From Martinezella lusitana (GTDB lineage Bacteria > Pseudomonadota > Alphaproteobacteria > Rhizobiales > Rhizobiaceae): a DNA stretch of 64,000 bases. The DNA is taken from assembly GCF_900094565.1 (NCBI RefSeq), contig NZ_FMAF01000015.1:62001-126000 (forward strand), given 5' to 3'. The notes under the pieces are model-generated. The model saw only the letters and a list, made by a program, of their open reading frames with translations, was not told where the DNA came from and ran no database searches. The translations under genes were made by a program, and so were the position numbers. Positions 1 to 7,354 of this stretch are shown in pieces. Each line of letters opens with the position of its first letter. The first letter of the stretch is position 1.

Positions 1-2
1 GA

Positions 3-356
3 GTAGGATCCTGCGTGACATCCGTTAATGGTGAGCTCATTTACAGAGCGATAGAAAACGTGGTGCGAAACGCTGTCAAATATTCCCCATCAAATACACA
101 GGTCCTCATTCGAACCAAGAGGGAAGATCAGGCCTTCGCGATTACCGTGGTGGATCAAGGTCCGGGCATCCCCAAAGATGTTCTCGAGGCAATCTTTCAA
201 CCGTTTCGGCGTGGAAGTGATCTTCCCCCTGGCGCCGTCGGTTTTGGCCTCGGATTAGCGATAACAAAACACGCCTTCGCACGCCATGGCGGCGAAGTAC
301 AGGCCGAGCTTCCAGCGGAAGGCGGACTGCTCATGCGTATGATTCTTCCTGTTTAA
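3..356 (+). CDS. Sensor histidine kinase, C-terminal ATPase part (5' end outside window)
   Basis: This is the C-terminal HATPase_c domain of a two-component sensor kinase, which binds ATP and phosphorylates the dimerisation-domain histidine. The visible reading frame (about 117 residues) is open to the left edge, so the sensor and HisKA parts lie upstream. A GTG at 15 is unlikely to be the true start because the fold is already under way there. The N box (NVVRNAVKYSP), the G1 box (DQGPGIP), an F-box phenylalanine and the G2 box (GFGLGLAI) are all present, so the ATP site looks intact. It ends shortly before the outer membrane efflux gene, as in CpxA/CusS-type kinase loci that control efflux pumps. 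The signal sensed cannot be told from this fragment. Confidence 0.9.
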   Translation, partial: VGSCVTSVNGELIYRAIENVVRNAVKYSPSNTQVLIRTKREDQAFAITVVDQGPGIPKDVLEAIFQPFRRGSDLPPGAVGFGLGLAITKHAFARHGGEVQAELPAEGGLLMRMILPV

Positions 357-385
357 CCACCCATAATTTTGCGAAAGTGCAGGCC

Positions 386-1810
386 ATGTTCCACTCGCAT
401 GCTTTTTGCATTCCCATGATTCTTGCAATCGGAACCCTCAGCAGCTGCGTCGATACATCCGTAAGTGCACCGGCGGCAGACATGCCAAAGACATTCGTTG
501 GCGCGACAAGACTAACAAGAGCCTCACCGATCAGCCAGGATTGGTGGCGCGCTTTTGCTGATCCTGAACTCAATAAACTCATTGAGCTTGGGAGCGCGAA
601 AAATCCCGAGATATTGGAGGCTCAAGGCCGTGTTGGGCAGGCTCGTGCGAACGTCGATCTTGCATCGGCAAACTTGCTGCCGACGGTCTCCGGCGGGGTC
701 GGCAAAGCGCGGGGTGACAAATACGGATTTGGCACATCGACAAATAGTTATGGTACCGCTTCGGGAAGCTGGCTTGTGGATATTTTTGGTGGCGCGCGGG
801 CACAAAAGCGTGCGGCGGAGGCGCGCTTTGATGCTGCGGTGTTTGACGCCGCCGAAACGAGCCTAAACGTACTTTCGTCAATTGGGTCAACCTATGTGGA
901 CCTACGCTACTACCAAGAGCGAATTGCGCTGGCACGCCAGACCGTTGAAAACAGAAAGCGCAATCTATCCTTGATGCGGGACAGTCAGGGCGTTGGACAA
1001 AGCAGTGGACTGCAGATCGTTCAAGCCGAACAGCTCGTGGCGAAAGCCGATGCAGAGCTTCCGTCACTCGAGATCCAGCTTGAGAGTTCTATCGCCACTC
1101 TCGCGAGCCTGACCGGGGTGCCGGATGCAGAGCTGCGTGCTGAACTTCATGATAAAGCGGCTCAACCGCGCCCGCGATACAAAATCGGAGTTGGCATCCC
1201 TACCGATGTCATCCGCAATAGACCGGATGTGCGGCGAGCGGAAAAGAACTTCATCGCCGCCGCCGAAAGCGTTGGAGTTGCAAAGGCGGCCTTTTATCCT
1301 TCCTTGGAGCTCAGCGGCTATATTACGCCGACAGCAGTCGTACACACCGGCCATGTCGACATCTGGCAAATGGCTGCCAATCTAACCGCACCCATTTTTG
1401 ATGGGGGAAAGAACAAGGCAAATCTCGCTTCCGCGAAAGCACAATTGCAACAAGCACAAGCCGCTTGGCAATCCGCGGTTCTGAATGGCATCGCCGAAGT
1501 CGAAAAAGCGCTTGCGGCTTATAATAGAGATGGACGCAATATTGCCGCGCAAGAAAAACTTGCCTCGACGTCAGAAGAGACATTGCGACTTGGTAGGGTG
1601 AGTTTCCAGCTAGGTGCGAGTGAATTCTTCAATATTCTCGATGCTGAGCGCGACTACCTCGAGGCCCAGCAGTCGAGAGCACAAGCCATCCGCGATCAGG
1701 CACTGCACTACATAGCGCTCTGCAAGGCTGCCGCACCAGTCACGCAAGGTACTAGGGCGCGTGGACAAATCGCTGACAGTCCGCCGACCTACCGCTTGGG
1801 TTACAAGTGA
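386..1810 (+). CDS. NodT-family RND efflux outer membrane lipoprotein
   Basis: An outer membrane channel of the OprM/NodT family, about 474 residues, forming the exit duct of a tripartite RND or MFS pump. The N-terminus is a lipoprotein signal with lipobox LSSC (Cys21 from the ATG at 386). A GTG at 377 is an alternative start, but the ATG gives a better signal peptide. Two outer membrane efflux repeats follow, typical of the TolC fold, with family-like stretches such as IPTDVIRNRPDVRRAE and FDGGKNKANL. No membrane fusion protein or inner membrane pump is in the window, so the partners are either upstream of the kinase or elsewhere. The kinase just upstream may regulate it (inference). Confidence 0.9.
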   Translation: MFHSHAFCIPMILAIGTLSSCVDTSVSAPAADMPKTFVGATRLTRASPISQDWWRAFADPELNKLIELGSAKNPEILEAQGRVGQARANVDLASANLLPTVSGGVGKARGDKYGFGTSTNSYGTASGSWLVDIFGGARAQKRAAEARFDAAVFDAAETSLNVLSSIGSTYVDLRYYQERIALARQTVENRKRNLSLMRDSQGVGQSSGLQIVQAEQLVAKADAELPSLEIQLESSIATLASLTGVPDAELRAELHDKAAQPRPRYKIGVGIPTDVIRNRPDVRRAEKNFIAAAESVGVAKAAFYPSLELSGYITPTAVVHTGHVDIWQMAANLTAPIFDGGKNKANLASAKAQLQQAQAAWQSAVLNGIAEVEKALAAYNRDGRNIAAQEKLASTSEETLRLGRVSFQLGASEFFNILDAERDYLEAQQSRAQAIRDQALHYIALCKAAAPVTQGTRARGQIADSPPTYRLGYK

Positions 1811-1866
1811 TGTCATACTTGTCCGGCGGTGGCTGCATGATCGGTATCGGCTAGCCGCGTTAGCCG

Positions 1867-2568
1867 CTATGCGACTAAGAACGCGGTTATTTCATCGGCC
1901 AAGCCAGCGAGAAAAGTGTTCCGATCCGGATGAGGTTCCGGCACATTTGGCGGCAATTCGTCCATGTAGGTGAAATGGCCGGCATCGGGATCAACTTGGA
2001 CCGCCACAGATGCCTGAGCGGCGAGCACATCCATGAGAAAGCGAGATTGAGCCGGCGGCGTGATAGTATCCTTGGCTCCCACCCAGATTTTCATCGGCAT
2101 CTTTATACGGTGAAGCGCGCCTGGACGGCGGAAGAAGTCCGTTGGCGGAGCCAAGAGGGCCAATCGCTCAAGGCGTGGAGTCGCGCCTGTAATCAGTTGC
2201 TGCCCATCAAGGGTTTCGCCCTCGGCGCCTTGAAGGGCGAGCAGAGCTGTAGCTCCAATGGAATGCCCGATGCCAACGATGGGGAGGTTGCTGTAGGCGC
2301 AACTGTCTATAGATGCTTCGAGCCTGTGGATGCGCATGTCCAACTCGGCTTTGGTCGGGACACTTGAGGCCAGCATTTCGAAGTGTGGCGCAATGACCGT
2401 GCAACTCCTGTTAGCCATGGTCTGCAGCAAATGATGGTGGCGTGCCGGGTTACCACCACGACCGACTGCGAACAAAGCAATGCACTTTGGCTGCTCGGCC
2501 TCGATCCGAGTAATGGTAAAGGCTTCCAACTCGTTTGATACGATGTTGGTATCGGACTCAATTCCCAT
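1867..2568 (-). CDS. Alpha/beta hydrolase (dienelactone hydrolase-like)
   Basis: A cytoplasmic serine hydrolase of about 233 residues. The nucleophile elbow GHSIGA (Ser103) is clear. The later Asp in WVGAKDTITPP and the His in DAGHFTYMD complete a plausible catalytic triad. The start at 2568 is chosen because GAGGAAA lies just upstream; a longer frame begins at 2586 without a ribosome site. The family includes dienelactone hydrolases, esterases and short-chain lipases, and the substrate cannot be predicted. The gene is convergent with the NodT gene, and a small inverted repeat (1848-1853 with 1861-1866) lies between them without a T-run. Confidence 0.75.
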   Translation of the reverse strand: MGIESDTNIVSNELEAFTITRIEAEQPKCIALFAVGRGGNPARHHHLLQTMANRSCTVIAPHFEMLASSVPTKAELDMRIHRLEASIDSCAYSNLPIVGIGHSIGATALLALQGAEGETLDGQQLITGATPRLERLALLAPPTDFFRRPGALHRIKMPMKIWVGAKDTITPPAQSRFLMDVLAAQASVAVQVDPDAGHFTYMDELPPNVPEPHPDRNTFLAGLADEITAFLVA

Positions 2569-2679
2569 ATTTTCCTCAATCATCACAATAGGTTTAGCAT
2601 CGTCTTCCGCGACAAACGAAGCTCAAAGTATCTCAATCATTGACGTCCCGACCAGTCACTGATTCAAGGCTGCTTTTTG

Positions 2680-3176
2680 GTGGCAGCATTGAGCCGGGGC
2701 GATCTCACTGAAACAGAATGGCGCATTCTGGAGGGTCTGTTGCCAATCGAACCGAAGAACCGGGGTCGAGGCAGACGGTCCAAGAAGAACCGCTCGACGC
2801 CCTCGGACGACCGCTCGCCTTCATTCTGACAGGCGGCGAAGCGGCCGATTGCAAAGCATATGATGCCCTAATTAGCTTGCCCGAACGCTCGCCGGGCGCC
2901 TTGCTGGCAGACAAAGGCTATGATGCTGAGACCATCCGTGCCGACCTCGCCGAACGGAAAATCGAAACGGTCATCCCCGGCACGTCAAACCGCCGCGTGA
3001 AGATCGAACATGACCGGGCGCTCTACAGGCAGCGCAACCGCATCGAGCGCATTTTCGGCCACCTAAAGGTCAATCGTGCCATCGCTACCCGCTACGATCA
3101 ACTAGCCAACAGCTTCCTCGGCATGGTCTATCTCGCCACCGCCAGATACTGGCTTAAATTTGTCCACGCCGCCTAG
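2680..3176 (+). pseudogene. IS5-family (IS427 group) transposase remnant, internally deleted
   Basis: The N-terminal part (2680 to about 2790) reads SRGDLTETEWRILEGLLP, the standard opening of IS427-group transposases. The frame then shifts, and from about 2795 the C-terminal part follows (LTGGEAADCKAYDAL, LLADKGYDAETIRADL, YRQRNRIERIFGHLKV, ATRYDQLANSF). The middle of the DDE domain, roughly 100 codons including the first catalytic aspartate, is missing, so it cannot be active. The C-terminal YREXXK-like catalytic region (YRQRNRIERIFGHLK) is retained. No convincing terminal inverted repeats were seen. It marks an old insertion and deletion event. Confidence 0.85.
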
Positions 3177-3667
3177 TGTCCCAGAGGAAATGGATCCAGC
3201 CAGGCGCCCGCTGTCAAGCTAATGCCATCTCCGACACTGATTGATCGGGACCATTTCGCTCGGATAGTTAATTGCCCGCAGGGATCTGCTGCGCCTTAGA
3301 AGCGCACTGAAATCCGCGGAGCTGGAGCGCCGCCCTTACTTGGGCAAGCAGTCGGGAGCCAAGACAGCGACAGAATGACATTGGAGGGACAGTGGCTATT
3401 CACGAAGGTGATGAGGCCACAGTCGGCGGTCAGGCAGATATTTCCATTTCCTTCGCCCGCGCATTGTTTCATGCGCTGGGAGCGTCGTTAATTGGCACCT
3501 TTCGATCGTATCCCGCGACCTGTTGATGGAAGATGCCGATTCCCACGTCAAGGCAGCCGCCCTTTGCCGGCGAGGTGCACCAGCTTAGATGACGAGTAGC
3601 CCAGTTAAGCAATTCGCTATCTTTATCGGCTAGTTTATTGAAAATTTACCATGGGGAGGGGCTAAAA
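3177..3667. other. Intergenic stretch with no recognised gene
   Basis: About 490 bases between the transposase remnant and the chemotaxis gene. The only coding candidate is a 44-codon frame, 3392-3526 on the plus strand, with a GTG start preceded by TTGGAGGGACA. Its product resembles nothing I know, and it may be chance or a relic. The ribosome site of the chemotaxis gene (GGGGAGGGG, ending near 3661) is at the right end. Confidence 0.4.
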
Positions 3668-5587
3668 ATGGAAATGTCTATCAGGACAGGACTGACATCA
3701 CTCCTTGTCGTGCTTGCGCTCGCCTTCTGCGGCAACGCGCTTGTGTCGTTGGTGGGATTGAACGAAACAAACGCATCCACCATCTCACTCGGCAAGAATA
3801 TGCTGCCGAGCGTTCGGACCATCGGCGACCTGGAGGCCGCCCTTACTGATAAACGCTTGGCCTATGCACAGCACATCCTATCGTTAACGCCAGAGACCAT
3901 AGCCAAGGCGGAGCAGCGCATCAATGACGTGAAGCAAAAAGCCGCCCAGCAAATTACCGCCTACCGTGCTCTCGCCGCGTCGGATGTCGAGCGGAAGCTG
4001 ATTGACCAGATTGAAGCCGGTGTCGCGACTTACGACACTCTCGCAGCGCCAATGATCGAACTGTCGCGCCAAAACAAAAACGAGGAGGCAGCCGCCATCC
4101 TCAATGGGGCGATGCGGAATCAAGCGATCAAAAACGGTGAGCTGCTCAATCAACTCAAGGACGTCAACCTGGACGTTGCCAACCAAGCCGTCGGCAGCGC
4201 GGCAAAGGCATTCTCGTCGGCAATGGGAATCTCCATCGCGACCATCGTCGTTATTCTCGGGCTGAGCGGCTTTGGCATCTACTATGCGGTCAGGATCGTT
4301 TCGCTACCGCTGACCCGGATTACCGGCTCCATGAAGGAGTTGGCAGAAGGCGCCCTTGATCGAGAAATCCCTTATCGGTCGCGTGCCGACGAAATCGGGA
4401 ACATTGCAGCTGCGCTGGAAGTCTTCCGCGAAAGTGCACTTGCCAATCAAAGATTGGAACAAGAGGTTGCTGCCCAGCGAACGCTCTCCGAGCGGGAGCG
4501 CGACCGCATTGCTCAGCTCGAAGAGGTGCGGGCCGAAGCTATGGCCTACGCAACGGCGCAACTCGGGAGGGGCCTGAAGCAGCTGTCTCATGGGGACCTG
4601 ACCGGCCGAATCACGGAACCATTCGTCGCGGAACTCGAGAGCCTAAGGGCGGATTTCAACAGCGCTACGGCCCAGCTCGCGGAAACGCTGCGAGCGGTTG
4701 CCGATGCAACCGGCGCCATCGACGTCGGGACGAGCGAAATCAGCCAGGGCGCGCAGGATCTATCGAAGCGAACTGAACAGCAGGCGGCGTCGCTTGAGGA
4801 AACTGCCGCGGCCCTCGATGAAATTACCGTCAATGTATCGAACTCCTCAAAGAGAGCCGATGAGGCCCGAGCTGTAGCCGCGCAGGCAAATGCGGGCGCG
4901 GCACATTCGGGCGTTGTCGTGTCAAATGCTGTAAACGCAATGCAGAGGATTGAGCAGTCATCCAACCAGATCGCGAACATCATCGGTGTCATTGACGAGA
5001 TTGCGTTCCAGACAAACCTCCTGGCGCTCAACGCGGGTGTGGAGGCCGCCCGAGCAGGGGAGGCGGGCAAGGGCTTTGCTGTTGTCGCGCAAGAGGTGCG
5101 TGAGCTTGCCCAGCGTTCCGCACAGGCAGCAAAGGAGATCAAGGATCTCATACGCAGTTCGAGCGTAGAAGTGCAGAGCGGTGTCAAGCTTGTTAGCGAG
5201 ACTGGGGAGGCGCTGAAGACCATCGAAGGCTATATTATTACGGTCAACCAGCATATGGGCGCGATAGCAACCTCAGCGAAGGAGCAATCCGTAGGTCTTT
5301 CCGAAGTTAACATTGCTGTTAACCAGATGGATCAGGTAACGCAACAGAATGCCGCAATGGTCGAACAAACAAACGCGGCAAGCGCAACGCTCGCCGGCGA
5401 AGCAACCAGGCTGCGAGAGCTGCTCAACCAGTTCCAACTCGGCGTGACAAGAGCGTCGCAGGATGCGCCGCGCCGCAAACCTCCCGCCTCGCCGGTTGCC
5501 GTCACCGCTCTCCACAAGCCGGCCATTTCTCCGGCACGCAAAATGGCTAACACCGTAGCCGCAGCCTTCGGCGGAAAGACAGCGTGA
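3668..5587 (+). CDS. Methyl-accepting chemotaxis protein
   Basis: An inner membrane chemoreceptor of about 639 residues that passes ligand signals to CheA/CheW. The start at 3668 follows GGGGAGGGG at good spacing; an in-frame TTG at 3638 is less likely. A first transmembrane helix (about residues 8-25) is followed by a roughly 160-residue periplasmic region resembling the four-helix-bundle sensor, then a second helix (SISIATIVVILGLSGF-like, near 190-210). Two HAMP-like segments and the long cytoplasmic coiled coil come next. The signalling tip is highly conserved (EIAFQTNLLALNAGVEAARA, GKGFAVVAQEVRELAQRS). The C-terminus has no obvious CheR-tethering pentapeptide. No che genes are nearby, so it is an orphan receptor with unknown ligand. 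Confidence 0.95.
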   Translation: MEMSIRTGLTSLLVVLALAFCGNALVSLVGLNETNASTISLGKNMLPSVRTIGDLEAALTDKRLAYAQHILSLTPETIAKAEQRINDVKQKAAQQITAYRALAASDVERKLIDQIEAGVATYDTLAAPMIELSRQNKNEEAAAILNGAMRNQAIKNGELLNQLKDVNLDVANQAVGSAAKAFSSAMGISIATIVVILGLSGFGIYYAVRIVSLPLTRITGSMKELAEGALDREIPYRSRADEIGNIAAALEVFRESALANQRLEQEVAAQRTLSERERDRIAQLEEVRAEAMAYATAQLGRGLKQLSHGDLTGRITEPFVAELESLRADFNSATAQLAETLRAVADATGAIDVGTSEISQGAQDLSKRTEQQAASLEETAAALDEITVNVSNSSKRADEARAVAAQANAGAAHSGVVVSNAVNAMQRIEQSSNQIANIIGVIDEIAFQTNLLALNAGVEAARAGEAGKGFAVVAQEVRELAQRSAQAAKEIKDLIRSSSVEVQSGVKLVSETGEALKTIEGYIITVNQHMGAIATSAKEQSVGLSEVNIAVNQMDQVTQQNAAMVEQTNAASATLAGEATRLRELLNQFQLGVTRASQDAPRRKPPASPVAVTALHKPAISPARKMANTVAAAFGGKTA

Positions 5588-5875
5588 GTGCTGGCAGTCG
5601 GGAAGAGTTTTGACGATAATCGGGGTTGATCCGTCAACGTTTGGAGTGTCAAACGGCGCGGAGAGCGCGCCGCTCGGGCGGAGCGCAAAGTGCCGATCTT
5701 TGAAAATAATTTGAAAAAGAAAGTGGGGCCGCAAACACTATCGATGACGGTTCTATGGCATCTGCCTTTGACATCAGCACCACATCTTTCAGGAGTGAGT
5801 TTCCGGTCGCCAACCTGTTTCACAATGTTCTCCGACACGATATCTCGCCTACTTGTTGCGTGACGCCAAATCAGA
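5588..5875. other. Convergent intergenic stretch
   Basis: About 290 bases between the ends of the chemoreceptor and cysG, which converge. It is moderately AT-rich around 5700-5730. I see no gene and no clear hairpin with a T-run. Confidence 0.4.
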
Positions 5876-7354
5876 TCAAGCTACAGCAACGAAACCCACG
5901 GCCTTGACGGGAGTTTCTCGAAGATTATCGGCGTCCGCGCTCGCAGTCCCGCAGGCTGAAACAGCGCCACCCACGGCGATCAGCACGGGATTTTCGTAGC
6001 CGATCTTCTCCATGCCCTTGGCAAGGTTTTTGAGGCTGCCGTGCCATTCCCGCTGGGTAGCGCGGCTGACGTCGGCCATGATTACGGCAGCGGTGGAAGG
6101 CGGCAGGCCGTTGGTGATCAGCCGATCGGCAATGAGCGGTGCTGTCCTGCCTCCCATGTAGAACACGGTTGTCGTATGGGGATCTGCGACGCATGCCCAG
6201 TCAACGTCTTCCGGCAGTCCGCCATGCCGAGAGTGGCCCGTGACGAAGCGCACGGACTGGGCGTGGTCCCGGTGGGTGAGCGGCATGCCAAGGCAAGAGG
6301 CCATGGCGCTTGCTGCCGTGATGCCGGGAATAACGTCGACGGGGATGTTCTCGCGACGAAGATGATCGATCTCTTCGCCGGCACGGCCGAAAATCATCGG
6401 GTCGCCCGACTTGAGGCGAACGACTCGCTTGCCGGCCTTGGCGAGCGCCAACATCGTTGCGTTGATGTCCTCCTGCCTGCAGCTTTGGCGGCCACCACGT
6501 TTGCCTACCAGCATGCGTTTGGCCTCACGGCGGGCAAGTTCCAGCACCTCCCCGGAAACAAGATCATCGAACAGGATGACATCGGCGGCTTGGAGGGCGC
6601 GGACCGCCTTCAGAGTCAACAGTTCGGCGTCGCCCGGGCCGGCGCCCACGAGCGTCACGTGACCGGCAGGGTTAGCATTGCTACGAATTCGGTCTGCATC
6701 CGCGATCAGGCCTGGTACCGCATCTGCGTCGGGCTCCTCGCCCGCGAAGGCGCGATCGACGAAACGTTCCCAGAAGTTTCGTCGTTGAACTGAGGTGAGG
6801 GCGTCTGTCACATGGGCGCGGATAGCCTGCGCAAGCTGAGCCCAGGATTTGACCGACCGCGGGAGGAGTGTTTCGATGCGCCGGCGGATAGCTTGGCCGA
6901 GGATCGGAGCAGCGCCGTCGGTCGAGATGCCAATCACCACGGGCGAGCGGTTAACGATCGAGCCGAACTTGAACTGACAGAATGCCGGCTTGTCGATGAC
7001 GTTGACGGGAACACCGGCAGCGACAGCGTGATCGTGAAAGCAGCATGCTTCCTCGTCGGTTTTGCAGTCGCCTACCGCCAAAGCAAAGCTCTTGAAGCAT
7101 GCCGCCTGCCAAAATGCATCGTGGTGGACAAACTGGTCAAGTTGCTTCCGAAAGCCCTCGGAAAGCTCGTCCATGGGGCAGAAGACATGCACCTCCGCGC
7201 CCGCTGCTGCCAGAAGTTCGGCCTTCCACGCCGCCCCGTCGCTGCCGCCGGCGATCAGCACGGATTTCCCCTTGAGATCGAAAAATACCGGCAGCGAGGT
7301 GAGTGGAGCGATCCGCTCCAGTCTATCATTCCGCGGCTTGACGAAGGCAGCCAT
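5876..7354 (-). CDS. cysG: Siroheme synthase CysG
   Basis: A bifunctional siroheme synthase of about 492 residues. The N-terminal third is the precorrin-2 dehydrogenase/ferrochelatase domain, with a nucleotide-binding loop (IAGGSDGAAWKAE). The C-terminal half is uroporphyrinogen-III C-methyltransferase, with its glycine-rich opening (VGAGPGDAELLTLKA), GKRGG and the LKSGDPMIFGR stretch. Siroheme is the cofactor of the nitrite reductase encoded upstream in the same operon. The ATG at 7354 is chosen because AGGGGA precedes it; longer in-frame starts lie inside nasA. It overlaps the end of nasA by 29 bases, which implies translational coupling. It is the last gene of the narK operon. Confidence 0.93.
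   Translation of the reverse strand: MAAFVKPRNDRLERIAPLTSLPVFFDLKGKSVLIAGGSDGAAWKAELLAAAGAEVHVFCPMDELSEGFRKQLDQFVHHDAFWQAACFKSFALAVGDCKTDEEACCFHDHAVAAGVPVNVIDKPAFCQFKFGSIVNRSPVVIGISTDGAAPILGQAIRRRIETLLPRSVKSWAQLAQAIRAHVTDALTSVQRRNFWERFVDRAFAGEEPDADAVPGLIADADRIRSNANPAGHVTLVGAGPGDAELLTLKAVRALQAADVILFDDLVSGEVLELARREAKRMLVGKRGGRQSCRQEDINATMLALAKAGKRVVRLKSGDPMIFGRAGEEIDHLRRENIPVDVIPGITAASAMASCLGMPLTHRDHAQSVRFVTGHSRHGGLPEDVDWACVADPHTTTVFYMGGRTAPLIADRLITNGLPPSTAAVIMADVSRATQREWHGSLKNLAKGMEKIGYENPVLIAVGGAVSACGTASADADNLRETPVKAVGFVAVA

Noticed and set aside
1848..1866. CGGCTA/TAGCCG hairpin between the NodT and hydrolase genes as a terminator
   Set aside because: The stem is only six pairs and no T-run follows on either strand.
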